From Pseudomonas sp. MRSN 12121 (GTDB taxonomy: Bacteria; Pseudomonadota; Gammaproteobacteria; Pseudomonadales; Pseudomonadaceae): 64,000 nucleotides of DNA. Positions within the stretch are counted from its first letter, which is position 1; each line of letters opens with the position of its first letter. Of the stretch, positions 1 to 7,926 are shown piece after piece. Location: assembly GCF_000931465.1 (NCBI RefSeq), contig NZ_CP010892.1:992001-1056000 (forward strand), given 5' to 3'. Made by a program: the position numbers and the translations under genes. The notes beneath the pieces are model-generated. The model searched no databases. It worked only from the letters and a program-made list of their open reading frames with translations, and had not been told where the DNA came from.

Positions 1-2020
1 CATAGGTGGTCCACAGGCTGAAGCTGTTTTTCGGCGTGTTCGGCATTTCGTTGCCTTTGTTCGAGCCGGCGCTGACGACCCCGTTGCGACCGTTCAAGCC
101 TGCATCCACCAGCTCGCTTTTCAGGTAGCTGTAGCCGGCGAAGACTTGCCATTTGTCGGTGATCTTGCCGCTGGCCGACAGCTCCAGGCCGTCGACCCGG
201 GACTCACCGGCGTTCTGGTAGGTCAGGGCGTCGACCAGGATGCGCGTGTTCTTCTTCTCGGTACGGAACACTGCGGCGGTCAGGGACAGGCGGTCGTTGA
301 ACACGTCCCACTTGGTGCCCAGTTCGTAGTTGACGGTTTCTTCCGGTTGCAGGTCGCTGACGCTGGCGCCGGCCGACAGCGGGTTGCCGTCCGCGCCTTC
401 GCCGACCAGGCCGCCGGCAGGCGATGCCGAGGTGGCGTAGGAAGCGTAGATGCTGCCGTTGTCCGCCGGTTTCCACACCAGGCCGGCCTGCCAGTTCCAG
501 AACTGGCTGTCGTCCTTGATCTTGGTGCGCCCGGTGGCGGTGTCGGTATTGGCCACGGTGTCGAAGGTGTCGTAGCGCAGGCCGACGTTGAGCAGCCATT
601 GCGGGTCGAGTTCGATGGTGTCGAACACGTAGGCCGCGCGGCTGGTGGCCTTGGTGTTGGTGCCGTAGTAGTTGCGGTTGGTGGTGCCGATCCAGGTGTC
701 GTCCGGGTTCGGGTTGCTCAGCGAGGTGCAGCTGCCGCCCGCGGACTTGCCTGGGGTGCACGTCGGGTTGCTGTTCGGGCTGACGGTGTAGCTGCTGACG
801 CGGGTCTCTTCGCCGGTGAACTCAAGGCCGGTGGAGTAGGTGTGCTTGAAGCCCAGGGCCTGGAACTCGCCAAACAGGTCGGTCTGGTTGGTGGTGGTCT
901 CGGTGGTGGAGACCCGCGAGTTGGCGCGACGCCACACGGTGCCGAACTTGTTGACGTTGAGCTTGCTGTCGTCCGGCTGGGTGAGGATGTAGTCCTGGCC
1001 GGTATTGCCATGACGCAGGGTGTTTTTCAGCGTCATGTTGTCGTTCAGGTCGTGCTCGAAGGAGATGGTGCTGATGTCCGCGCGGGTCTTGCGGAAGTCA
1101 CGGTCCTTCAAGCCGTAGAAGTTGTTGCTGTCGCCGCCGTCGGTGGGTTTGTCATGACCGTGGGCGGTCGCGGTGGCCGAGCTGTAGCCATAGGGAATGC
1201 CCGAGTCCGGCAGGTCGTCGCTTTCCATGTGGTAGTAGCTGAGGTTGACCCGGGTCGGGGTGCCCAGGCCGAAGGTCAGGGACGGTGCCACGCCCCAGCG
1301 GTCGTAGTTCACGGCGTCGCGACCGGCCACGTTCTGCTCGTGGCTCATCAGGTTCAGGCGGAAGGCGGCGCTGTCGAGGAACTGCCGGTTGACGTCCAGC
1401 ACGTAGCGGCGGGTCTGGTCGGAGCCGTAGGTGAAGCCACCGTTGAGGAAGTCCTGCTGCTTGGGCGTCTTGCTCACCAGGTTGAGGCTGCCACCGGCCG
1501 AGCCGCGGCCGCCGAAGGAGGAGTTGGGGCCCTTGCTGACTTCGATGGATTCGATGTCGAAGATCTCGCGGCTCTGGCCGCCGGTGTCGCGCACGCCGTC
1601 CAGATAGGTGTCGCCCTGGGCGTCGAAGCCCCGGATGAACGGACGGTCGCCTTGCGGGTTGCCGCCTTCGCCGGCGCCGAAGGTGATGCCCGGCACGGTG
1701 CGCAGCGCGTCCTGCAGCGAGGTGGCGGCGGTGTCCTTGAGCACTTGCTGGGGCACCACGGTCACCGAGCGCGGGGTGTTGACCAGCGGCGCGGTGTATT
1801 TCTGCGACGAGGCTTTCTCGACCTGGTAGGACGTCTGGTCCTGGGCTTCGCCGGTGATGCTGGTGGCATCCAGGGAAATGGCATTGCCGGTGGCTTTCTT
1901 CTCGGTGCCTTCGGCGGCATGGGCCATATGGGCCGCGGAGCCGGCGGTGAGTGCCACGCCAATCGCGGACGCCAGCAGGCGTGGTGAATTGACCGGTAAT
2001 TGTGATTGTTGGCGCGACAT
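1..2020 (-). CDS. piuA: TonB-dependent siderophore receptor PiuA (3' end off window)
   Basis: Outer-membrane receptor that imports ferric siderophores with energy from TonB-ExbBD. The start at 2020 is preceded by a GGAGGGG ribosome site; the N-terminus MSRQQSQLPVNSPRLLASAI leads into a signal peptide ending near AHA, about residue 36. A plug domain follows, with NTPRSVTVVPQQVL (about residue 80) and RGFDAQGDTYLDGVRD, and then the beta-barrel. The frame stays open to base 1, so the last barrel strands and the C-terminal aromatic residue are missing. It is divergent from piuC, the arrangement expected of the Fur-regulated PiuA/PiuC locus of P. aeruginosa (PA4514/PA4515). PiuA-type receptors are known entry routes for siderophore-conjugated beta-lactams. 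The identification rests on the distinctive N-terminus plus the neighbours. Confidence 0.88.
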   Translation of the reverse strand, partial: MSRQQSQLPVNSPRLLASAIGVALTAGSAAHMAHAAEGTEKKATGNAISLDATSITGEAQDQTSYQVEKASSQKYTAPLVNTPRSVTVVPQQVLKDTAATSLQDALRTVPGITFGAGEGGNPQGDRPFIRGFDAQGDTYLDGVRDTGGQSREIFDIESIEVSKGPNSSFGGRGSAGGSLNLVSKTPKQQDFLNGGFTYGSDQTRRYVLDVNRQFLDSAAFRLNLMSHEQNVAGRDAVNYDRWGVAPSLTFGLGTPTRVNLSYYHMESDDLPDSGIPYGYSSATATAHGHDKPTDGGDSNNFYGLKDRDFRKTRADISTISFEHDLNDNMTLKNTLRHGNTGQDYILTQPDDSKLNVNKFGTVWRRANSRVSTTETTTNQTDLFGEFQALGFKHTYSTGLEFTGEETRVSSYTVSPNSNPTCTPGKSAGGSCTSLSNPNPDDTWIGTTNRNYYGTNTKATSRAAYVFDTIELDPQWLLNVGLRYDTFDTVANTDTATGRTKIKDDSQFWNWQAGLVWKPADNGSIYASYATSASPAGGLVGEGADGNPLSAGASVSDLQPEETVNYELGTKWDVFNDRLSLTAAVFRTEKKNTRILVDALTYQNAGESRVDGLELSASGKITDKWQVFAGYSYLKSELVDAGLNGRNGVVSAGSNKGNEMPNTPKNSFSLWTTY

Positions 2021-2083
2021 TGGAATTCCCCTCCCCAAGGATTTGAGGCGGCGGAATATAAGGTGAACAAGTATTTGTATCAA

Positions 2084-2106
2084 TTGCGAAATATTGCTAT
2101 TCGCAA
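2084..2106. promoter_or_regulatory. Inverted repeat in the piuA-piuC intergenic region, possible Fur or other repressor site
   Basis: TTGCGAA and TTCGCAA form a perfect 7-bp inverted repeat separated by nine bases, in the AT-rich gap between the divergent genes. The centre matches the 19-bp Fur consensus at only about 9 positions, so Fur binding is a guess based on the iron-uptake context. Confidence 0.35.
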
Positions 2107-2180
2107 GAAATTTACATTCTTTACAATTTCGCTTTACGGTTTTTACGTTTTCGTTCGTCCGGGTATTTTACATTTCCAAT

Positions 2181-2199
2181 AAGAATAAATATCATTTGC
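2181..2199 (+). promoter_or_regulatory. Weak Fur-box-like sequence upstream of piuC
   Basis: AAGAATAAATATCATTTGC matches the Fur consensus GATAATGATAATCATTATC at about 11 of 19 positions, with an intact TCATT core. It ends 26 bases before the piuC start. Orthologous genes are iron-repressed; the site itself is an inference. Confidence 0.4.
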
Positions 2200-2225
2200 A
2201 CCCCTTTGCTTTCAGGTACTGCCTC

Positions 2226-2906
2226 ATGCTCCTGCATATTCCCGGCCTGTTCTCCCGTGAAGAAGTGCTGCGTATCCGTGAGGCCCTGGAGCAGGCGGAC
2301 TGGGCCGACGGCAAGATCACCGCGGGCTACCAGTCGGCCAAGGCCAAGCACAACCTGCAACTGCCCGAGGGCCACCCGCTGGCCCAGGAAATCGGCGCGG
2401 CGATGCTCGAACGCTTGTGGCAACACCCGCGCTTCATGTCGGCGGCGCTGCCGCACAAGGTCTTCCCGCCGCTGCTCAACTGCTACACCGCCGGCGGCAG
2501 TTTCGACTTCCATATCGACAACGCCGTGCGCCAGCCCAAGGGCAGCGCCGAGCGGGTGCGCACCGACCTGTCGTCGACCCTGTTTTTCAGCGACCCGGAG
2601 GACTACGACGGCGGCGAGCTGGAGATCCAGGACACCTTCGGCACCCAGCGGGTCAAGCTGCCCGCCGGCGACATGGTGCTGTACCCGGGCACCAGCCTGC
2701 ACAAGGTCAACGCCGTCACCCGCGGCACCCGTTATGCGTCGTTCTTCTGGACCCAGAGCCTGGTGCGCGAAGACAGCCAGCGCGCGTTGTTGTTCGAGAT
2801 GGACGAGGCGATCCAGCAATTGACCCGGGACATGCCCGATCACCCGTCGCTGATCCGCCTGACCGGCACCTACCACAACCTGCTGCGTCGCTGGGTCGAG
2901 GTGTAG
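2226..2906 (+). CDS. piuC: Fe(II)/2-oxoglutarate-dependent PKHD-type hydroxylase PiuC
   Basis: Small 2-oxoglutarate/Fe(II) dioxygenase of the YbiX/PiuC family, 226 residues, the usual family length. The iron ligands are visible as the HID of [10 protein letters not shown] (about residue 97) and the distal His of [12 protein letters not shown], with the 2-oxoglutarate-binding Arg in [11 protein letters not shown]. The ATG at 2226 ([10 protein letters not shown]) is preferred over an upstream in-frame ATG at 2094, because the upstream extension is AT-rich promoter DNA and the family begins with this motif. Substrate is unknown; its place beside piuA suggests a role in siderophore or iron handling. 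The Sel1-repeat gene follows after 3 bases. Confidence 0.88.
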   Translation: MLLHIPGLFSREEVLRIREALEQADWADGKITAGYQSAKAKHNLQLPEGHPLAQEIGAAMLERLWQHPRFMSAALPHKVFPPLLNCYTAGGSFDFHIDNAVRQPKGSAERVRTDLSSTLFFSDPEDYDGGELEIQDTFGTQRVKLPAGDMVLYPGTSLHKVNAVTRGTRYASFFWTQSLVREDSQRALLFEMDEAIQQLTRDMPDHPSLIRLTGTYHNLLRRWVEV

Positions 2907-2909
2907 ACC

Positions 2910-3695
2910 GTGAGCTATCGATTACGCCGCGAGGAAAGCCTCGACGGCGAGCAATTGCGCGCCATGCTCGAACAGAGCCCGGCCCGGGCCGCCCAGGCAG
3001 TCCTGCTGGCGGCGGGCGAGGGCGTGCTGGAGGCCCAGGCGCTGCTCGGGCAGATCCTGCTCGACGGCCTGGGCATCGAGCGCGACCCGCCGCTGGCCCT
3101 GCGCTGGTTCGAGATCGCCGCGCGGCGCGGCCACCTGATGGCGCGCAACATGCTGGGGCGTTGCGCCGAACACGGCTGGGGCCGTGAAGCCGACGCCCGG
3201 GCGGCGGCCGGGCATTATCGCCAGGCCGCCGAAGCCGGGCTGGACTGGGGGCTGTACAACTACGCCAACCTGCTGGCCACCGGGCGCGGGATCGCACAAG
3301 ACCACGCCCGGGCCCTGGAGTGCTACCGGTGCGCCGCGGCGCTGGGCCATGCCAAATCGATGAACCTGCTGGGGCGTTACCTGGAAGAAGGGCGGCATTG
3401 CCCCCGCGATGTGGCCAGCGCCTGGGACTGGTATCGCCGCTCGGCCGAAGGCGGGGATTTCCGCGGCCAATTCAGCCACGCCGCGGTGCTGGCCGATGCC
3501 GGGCGGATCGACGAAGCGCTGGAATGGCTGGGCAAGGCGCTGCAAGGCGGCAACCTGAATTTCCTGCGGGTGGCGCGCGGTGCCTTGTTGCAGGCGAGCC
3601 ATCCCGAGGTTCGAGCCCTGGCGAGGGACTATCACCAGCGGGCGGCGGAGCTGGGTGACGAGCGGGACCTGGCGCTGCTTGCCGCTCTGACGTAA
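2910..3695 (+). CDS. Sel1-like/TPR-repeat protein
   Basis: 261-residue protein made largely of Sel1-type helical repeats: AQALLGQILLDGLGIERDPPL, ARNMLGRCAEHGWGREADAR, GLYNYANLLATGRGIAQDHA and KSMNLLGRYLEEGRHCPRD (roughly residues 40-185), then more degenerate repeats. It starts at a GTG 3 bases after the piuC stop, so the two are translationally coupled. Family members act as protein-interaction scaffolds; no catalytic motif or signal peptide is visible. The same order is found at piuA-piuC in other pseudomonads (PA4516), so a link with iron uptake is likely but its role is unknown. Confidence 0.85.
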   Translation: MSYRLRREESLDGEQLRAMLEQSPARAAQAVLLAAGEGVLEAQALLGQILLDGLGIERDPPLALRWFEIAARRGHLMARNMLGRCAEHGWGREADARAAAGHYRQAAEAGLDWGLYNYANLLATGRGIAQDHARALECYRCAAALGHAKSMNLLGRYLEEGRHCPRDVASAWDWYRRSAEGGDFRGQFSHAAVLADAGRIDEALEWLGKALQGGNLNFLRVARGALLQASHPEVRALARDYHQRAAELGDERDLALLAALT

Positions 3696-3751
3696 ATCAC
3701 TATGATTGAAAGTTAATCACTCTCCATCATTCTGATTCCGCGGAGGTCATC

Positions 3752-4015
3752 ATGACTGCCACTAAAGTGCTGACGGCCCATGTGCCCTTGGAGTTGGCCG
3801 ACAAGGTCGACCAGATGGCCTCCCGGCTGGAGCGTTCGCGCGGCTGGATCGTCAAGCAGGCGCTGGTGGCCTGGGTCGACCAGGAAGAGGAGCGCAGCCG
3901 CCTGACGCACGAGGCCCTGGCCGATGTGGACGCGGGGCAGGTCATCGACCATCAGGCCGTTCAGGCATGGGCCGAGAGCCTGATGAATGATGATCCTTTA
4001 CCGGTGCCCAAGTGA
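3752..4015 (+). CDS. Ribbon-helix-helix antitoxin (CopG/RelB-like)
   Basis: 87-residue protein with an N-terminal ribbon-helix-helix fold: a beta strand (KVLTAHVPLEL), then helices containing ADKVDQMASRLERSRGWIVK, followed by an acidic C-terminal tail of the kind that wraps the toxin. A GGAGG site lies 6 bases before the ATG. The stop overlaps the GTG start of the ParE-like gene (GTGA), the classic layout of a toxin-antitoxin operon in which the antitoxin also represses the promoter. Activity cannot be judged from sequence. Confidence 0.8.
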   Translation: MTATKVLTAHVPLELADKVDQMASRLERSRGWIVKQALVAWVDQEEERSRLTHEALADVDAGQVIDHQAVQAWAESLMNDDPLPVPK

Positions 4016-4290
4016 GGGCGTTGAAGTGGACGAGCAAGGCGCTATCGGACCTGGCTCGGCTGTTTGAGTTTCTGGCTCCCGTGAATCGCTCGGCCGCTGC
4101 CCGAACGGTGCAATCCCTGACACGAGCCCCGGAGACCCTGCTGGCCAATCCGCGTATCGGCGAGCAGTTGGAGGAGTTTCAACCTCGCGATGTCCGGCGT
4201 TTGTTGGTAGGGCCCTACGAGATGCGTTATGAGATTCAGGGGATGACGCTCTATATCCTGCGGGTGTGGCACGTGCGGGAAGACCGATAG
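4012..4290 (+). CDS. ParE/RelE-superfamily toxin
   Basis: 92-residue protein of the ParE/RelE fold: N-terminal helix WTSKALSDLARLFEFL, central region with NPRIGEQLEEF and RDVRRLLVGPYEMRYEI, and C-terminal strand YILRVWHVRED. The RRLLVGPYEMRYEI / LRVWHVRE pattern is typical of ParE-like toxins; ParE proteins poison gyrase whereas RelE proteins cleave mRNA, and I cannot separate these functions from sequence. The GTG start overlaps the antitoxin stop. No transposase or integrase is nearby, so the module looks chromosomally settled. Confidence 0.78.
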   Translation: MRALKWTSKALSDLARLFEFLAPVNRSAAARTVQSLTRAPETLLANPRIGEQLEEFQPRDVRRLLVGPYEMRYEIQGMTLYILRVWHVREDR

Positions 4291-4317
4291 GGATCGAATC
4301 GTCCACTGCCCAGAATG

Positions 4318-4348
4318 AAAAAGCCCATGACAGGTCATGGGCTTTTTT
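4318..4348. terminator. Bidirectional intrinsic terminator between toxin gene and speC
   Basis: AAAAAGCCCATGA / TCATGGGCTTTTTT form a perfect stem around a CAGG loop, with A- and T-tracts on both sides, placed between convergent genes. Confidence 0.9.
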
Positions 4349-4364
4349 CGTTACCGGGTGTGGC

Positions 4365-5528
4365 TTACACGTAGAAGGATTTCAGCGGCGGGAAGCCGTT
4401 GAATTCCACCGCGCTGTAGCTGGTGGTGTAGGCGCCGGTGGACAGCCAGTACAGGCGGTCGCCGATGGCCAGGTTCAGCGGCAGGCCGTATTTGTAGTTC
4501 TCGTACATGATGTCGGCGCTGTCGCAGGTCGGGCCGGCGATCACCACTTCTTCGGTCTCGCCTTTCTTCTCGGTCCAGATCGGGAACTTGATGGACTCGT
4601 CCATGGTTTCGATCAGGCCGGAGAACTTGCCCACGTCGGTGTAGATCCAGCGCTCCACCGCGGTGCGGGATTTACGCGCCACCAGCACCACTTCGCTGAC
4701 CAGGATGCCGGCGTTGGCGATCAGCGAACGGCCTGGCTCAAGGATGATTTCCGGCAGCTCGTCACCGAAGTCTTCCTTGAGGAAGCGGATGATTTCCTCG
4801 GCGTAGGTTTCCAGGCTGTTGGTGCGGGTGATGTAGTTGGCCGGGAAGCCGCCGCCCATGTTGATCAGCTTGAGATGGATGCCGTCTTCTTCCTTCAGAC
4901 GCTCGAAGATCACCTTGACCTTGGCGATCGCCGCATCCCAGACGCTGATGTCACGCTGTTGCGAACCCACGTGGAACGACACGCCATACGGCACCAGGCC
5001 CAGGTCGCGAGCGAGGATCAGCAGGTCCATGGCCATGTCGGTCTGGCAGCCGAACTTGCGCGACAGCGGCCAGTCCGCGGTGGTCGAGCCTTCGGTGAGG
5101 ATGCGCACATAGACTTTCGAGCCCGGCGCGGCCTTGGCGATGTTGCGCAGGTCGGCTTCGGAGTCGGTGGCGTACAGGCGCACGCCCTTCTCGTAGAAGT
5201 AGCGGATGTCCTTGGATTTCTTGATGGTGTTGCCGTAGCTGATCTGGTCCGGGCTGACGCCGCGGCCCAGCACCTTGTCCAGCTCGTAGATCGAGGCGAT
5301 GTCGAAGCTCGAACCTTTCTCACGCAGCAGGTCGATGATCTCGACGGCCGGGTTGGCTTTTACCGCGTAATAGACCTTGGCGAATTCGAAACCGGCACGC
5401 AGGTCATCGTAGGCCTGGGCGATCATCTGGGTATCGATGACCACGAACGGGGTTTCTTGCTTGTCGGCGAACGCCTTCATTTTCTGGAAGGTTTCGCGCG
5501 CGAAATAGTCTTCGACCTGAATCGACAT
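4365..5528 (-). CDS. speC: Ornithine (lysine/ornithine) decarboxylase, PLP-dependent, SpeC
   Basis: Fold-type III decarboxylase making putrescine from ornithine, first step of polyamine synthesis, cytoplasmic homodimer. 387 residues, matching the Pseudomonas enzyme. PLP lysine is K57 in YYAVKANP; the barrel has HVGSQQ and the phosphate-binding EPGRSLIANAG; the catalytic cysteine from the partner subunit is C335 in AGPTCDSADIM. This eukaryotic-like short enzyme is unrelated to the large E. coli SpeC. Some relatives also accept lysine, so specificity is not certain. The start ATG has a GGAGCTCC site just upstream. It faces the toxin-antitoxin pair and shares its terminator; a long leader precedes it. 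Confidence 0.92.
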   Translation of the reverse strand: MSIQVEDYFARETFQKMKAFADKQETPFVVIDTQMIAQAYDDLRAGFEFAKVYYAVKANPAVEIIDLLREKGSSFDIASIYELDKVLGRGVSPDQISYGNTIKKSKDIRYFYEKGVRLYATDSEADLRNIAKAAPGSKVYVRILTEGSTTADWPLSRKFGCQTDMAMDLLILARDLGLVPYGVSFHVGSQQRDISVWDAAIAKVKVIFERLKEEDGIHLKLINMGGGFPANYITRTNSLETYAEEIIRFLKEDFGDELPEIILEPGRSLIANAGILVSEVVLVARKSRTAVERWIYTDVGKFSGLIETMDESIKFPIWTEKKGETEEVVIAGPTCDSADIMYENYKYGLPLNLAIGDRLYWLSTGAYTTSYSAVEFNGFPPLKSFYV

Positions 5529-5540
5529 ACCTGGGAGCTC

Positions 5541-5714
5541 CTAATGGCAAACGGGTAAAAACAATGGGTGCAATGAACGTCCTCCGTATCCCCACTTTGG
5601 TTCGCCTACTTCCCAAGGCATGTCGCCGAAAGCAAAAAGGCCATGGGACTTACCGCTCCCTTGGCCTTGCTGTCTCGTCGTCAGTACTTGAGCCGGATGG
5701 ATCGTTTCCAGCAT
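5541..5714 (-). CDS. Possible upstream leader ORF of speC (57 codons)
   Basis: An open frame beginning MLETIHPAQVLTTRQQGQG runs through the leader hairpin and stops at TAG 12 bases before the speC start. It begins only about 9 bases after the predicted transcription start and has no ribosome site, and open frames arise by chance in GC-rich DNA, so it may not be translated. It is listed because leader peptides control ornithine decarboxylase genes elsewhere (SpeFL for E. coli speF). Confidence 0.2.
   Translation of the reverse strand: MLETIHPAQVLTTRQQGQGSGKSHGLFAFGDMPWEVGEPKWGYGGRSLHPLFLPVCH
5633..5668 (-). terminator. Intrinsic terminator or attenuator inside the speC leader
   Basis: On the minus strand AAGGCCAAGGGA pairs with TCCCATGGCCTT (one mismatch) around an 8-base loop and is followed by TTTTTGC. 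It lies about 105 bases before speC and downstream of a promoter-like sequence. It could also terminate read-through from the opu operon, which ends about 440 bases upstream. Confidence 0.6.
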
Positions 5715-5729
5715 GGACGTTCGGCGCGA

Positions 5730-5758
5730 ACTTTAGGGCGTGAGGGGCCTGAGATCAA
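5730..5758 (-). promoter_or_regulatory. Candidate sigma-70 promoter for speC
   Basis: On the minus strand TTGATC and TAAAGT are separated by 17 bases, matching the -35 and -10 consensus at 4 of 6 positions each. The expected start site near 5723 gives a leader of about 195 bases containing the terminator-like hairpin. Confidence 0.4.
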
Positions 5759-5894
5759 CAAAAAATGTCGCGTTTTTGCACGCGTTCGTCGCGTGCCCGA
5801 GCCCGTCATTTATGTAACCCACCCAGATGACAGGCTGATGTTGCTCCGGGTGGGGTATTTGTGACGGGCGGGGCCCGGTTTCCGGACGGTAGGA

Positions 5895-5922
5895 CGCCAT
5901 CGCGGGCAAGCCTCGCTCCTAC
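5895..5922 (+). repeat. REP element, type A (single)
   Basis: Contains the CATCGCGGGCAAGCCTCGCTCCTAC core shared with copies at 29545, 43044 and elsewhere in the window. Confidence 0.7.
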
Positions 5923-5946
5923 CCATCCGTGTCGCGGCCCAGACAC

Positions 5947-6096
5947 TGTAGCCGCTGCCGAGCGCCAGCGAGGCTGCGATCGGCAACGCAGTTGCCGCCA
6001 AACCTGCCTGCGCGATCCACCTGGAAAACCAGGTCGGCCGGTTTACGGGGCTATGCCCCGATCGCAGCCTCGCTGGTGCTCGGCAGCGGCTACAGG
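5947..6096. repeat. REP doublet, type B, inverted pair
   Basis: TGTAGCCGCTGCCGAGC...GCGAGGCTGCGATCG at the left is repeated in inverse orientation (ATCGCAGCCTCGCTGG...GCTCGGCAGCGGCTACA) at the right, with about 75 bases between. It sits in the 3' region of the osmoprotectant operon, a usual position for a Pseudomonas REP doublet. Confidence 0.85.
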
Positions 6097-6105
6097 GCCA
6101 GGGCC

Positions 6106-7263
6106 TCAGGCCAGGGCGGTCTCGGCTGGCGAGACGATGTTGGTCTTCATGCCGCGCGAGCGGCCGGAGCTGAGGTAGGCGGCAATCGACTCCTGGGTCA
6201 CTTCGCCGAGGAACACCCGCTCGGCATCCAGCACCGGCAGCCACGAACGGTTGAACTCATACATCCTCGACAACAGGATGCGCAGGTGTTCGTCGTAGGC
6301 CGCGGTGGCGTTGAACTCGCGCAGGTACTGGGCGCAGGTGCCGGCCTGGCGGTGCAGATCGCGGCGGCGCACATAGCCCAGGGCCTTGTTGTCGGCGCAG
6401 GTCACCACCACGTAGCGGCGGTCGTGCTCGTCCATCAGTTCCAGGGCCTCGGCCACGGGCGTCTCGGGGCTGACCGACGGCGCGTTGTCGGCGGCGTCCT
6501 CGGCCTTCACCAGCAGCAGGCGCTTGAGGGTGCTGTCCTGGCCGACGAAGTTGCTGACGAACTCGTCCGCCGGATGCGCCAGCAGGGTGTCCGGATGGTC
6601 GATCTGCAACAGTTTGCCGGCGCGGAAGATGGCGATCTTGTCGCCCAGCTTGATGGCTTCGTCGATGTCATGGCTGACCATGATCACGGTCTTGTTCAGC
6701 GCCCGCTGCATCTCGAAGAACTCGTTCTGGATCATCTCGCGGTTGATCGGGTCGACCGCGCCGAAGGGTTCGTCCATCAGCAGCAGCGGCGCCTCGGCCG
6801 CCAGCGCGCGGATCACCCCGATGCGCTGTTGCTGGCCGCCGGACAGTTCGCGCGGATAGCGGTGCAGGTACTGCTTGGGCTCGAGCTTGATCATGCTCAT
6901 CAGCTCGCGGGCGCGGTCGTGGCATTTCTGCTTGTCCCAGCCCAGCAGGCGCGGCACTACGGTGATGTTTTCCTCGATGGTCATGTTGGGGAACAGGCCG
7001 ATCTGCTGGATCACGTAGCCGATGTTGCGGCGCAGGGTCACTTCGTCGAGGCCGGTGGTGTCTTCGCCGTTGATCAGCACCTTGCCCGAGGTCGGCATGA
7101 TCAGGCGGTTGATCATTTTCAGCGTGGTGCTCTTGCCGCAACCCGAGGGCCCGAGGAACACGCAGATCTCGCCTTCGTTGACGGTCAGGCTCACGGAGTC
7201 GACGGCGGTGATGGTCTTGCCGTTGCTTTGGAACGTCTTGGTCAGGTCTTGAAGTTCGATCAT
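6106..7263 (-). CDS. Osmoprotectant (glycine betaine/choline/carnitine) ABC transporter ATPase with CBS domains
   Basis: ATPase of an OpuC/OsmV-type importer, 385 residues. Walker A GPSGCGKSTTLKMIN (about residue 37), Q-loop region YVIQQIGLFP, signature LSGGQQQRIGVIRALA and Walker B PLLLMDEPFGAVDP are all intact. The last third carries two CBS-type repeats, a regulatory feature of this subfamily that in relatives senses ionic strength or nucleotides. The start MIELQDLTKTF at 7263 overlaps the permease stop by 4 bases (ATGA). It is the last gene of a leftward four-gene operon. Substrate cannot be fixed from sequence. Confidence 0.88.
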   Translation of the reverse strand: MIELQDLTKTFQSNGKTITAVDSVSLTVNEGEICVFLGPSGCGKSTTLKMINRLIMPTSGKVLINGEDTTGLDEVTLRRNIGYVIQQIGLFPNMTIEENITVVPRLLGWDKQKCHDRARELMSMIKLEPKQYLHRYPRELSGGQQQRIGVIRALAAEAPLLLMDEPFGAVDPINREMIQNEFFEMQRALNKTVIMVSHDIDEAIKLGDKIAIFRAGKLLQIDHPDTLLAHPADEFVSNFVGQDSTLKRLLLVKAEDAADNAPSVSPETPVAEALELMDEHDRRYVVVTCADNKALGYVRRRDLHRQAGTCAQYLREFNATAAYDEHLRILLSRMYEFNRSWLPVLDAERVFLGEVTQESIAAYLSSGRSRGMKTNIVSPAETALA

Positions 7264-7913
7264 TTGAGCAGTCCTTTTGGAGTCAGCGAACGTTGCAGCC
7301 ATTGCAGAAGCAGGTCGGCGAAGATGGCCAGGAGACTGACCAGCACCGCGCCGACGATCAGCATCGACATGTCGCTGCGGCTGATGGAGGCAAGAATGAG
7401 CACGCCCAGGCCGCCGGCGCCGATGGTGGCGGCGATGGTCATGACACCGATGTTCATCACCACGGCGGTGCGGACCCCGGCGAGGATCACCGGCACGGCG
7501 ATCGGCAACTCGACCATGCGCAGGCGCTGGCCGAAGGTCATGCCGATGCCGCGGGCGGCTTCGCGGATGCCCGGCTCGACGCCGGTCAGCGCCAGGTAGG
7601 TGTTACGCATGATCGGCAGCAGGGAATAGAGAAACACCGCGGTAATCGCCGGCAGCGGCCCCAGGCCCTGGCCGAATTTCGAGTAGAACGGCAGCAGCAG
7701 GCCGAACAGCGCGATGGACGGGATGGTCAGCAGCACGGTGGCGCTGGCCTGTAGCGGACCGGCCAAGGTCGGGAAGCGGGTCATCAGGATCCCCAGCGGC
7801 ACGCCGAAGAGGATCGCCAGGGTCACGGCGATGCCCACCAGGGTGATGTGCTGCCCGGTCAGCTGGATGACCTGCTGCCAGTCGAGGTGGGAAAAGGCGT
7901 TCAACAGTTCCAT
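7260..7913 (-). CDS. Osmoprotectant ABC transporter permease (OpuCB/OsmW type)
   Basis: 217-residue integral membrane subunit with about six hydrophobic segments, the standard length for this family. The ATPase-coupling EAA-like loop is visible as GVEPGIREAARGIGMTFGQRLRMVELP. It lies 13 bases downstream of the binding-protein gene and overlaps the ATPase by 4 bases. With the second permease it forms a heterodimeric channel. Confidence 0.88.
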   Translation of the reverse strand: MELLNAFSHLDWQQVIQLTGQHITLVGIAVTLAILFGVPLGILMTRFPTLAGPLQASATVLLTIPSIALFGLLLPFYSKFGQGLGPLPAITAVFLYSLLPIMRNTYLALTGVEPGIREAARGIGMTFGQRLRMVELPIAVPVILAGVRTAVVMNIGVMTIAATIGAGGLGVLILASISRSDMSMLIVGAVLVSLLAIFADLLLQWLQRSLTPKGLLK

Positions 7914-7926
7914 GGCTTCTCCCTCC

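Larger units (their letters stand above)
5529..5894 (-). other. speC leader and upstream intergenic region
   Basis: No convincing protein gene. Reading leftward it holds a candidate sigma-70 promoter (5730-5758), a hairpin followed by five T residues (5633-5668), a weak upstream ORF, and the speC ribosome site. The remainder up to the REP elements at 5895 shows nothing recognisable. Confidence 0.5.

Noticed and set aside
146..1987. Plus-strand open frame of 613 codons over piuA
   Set aside because: Shadow of the receptor gene; composition is Val/Gly/Ala-rich and there is no family signature.
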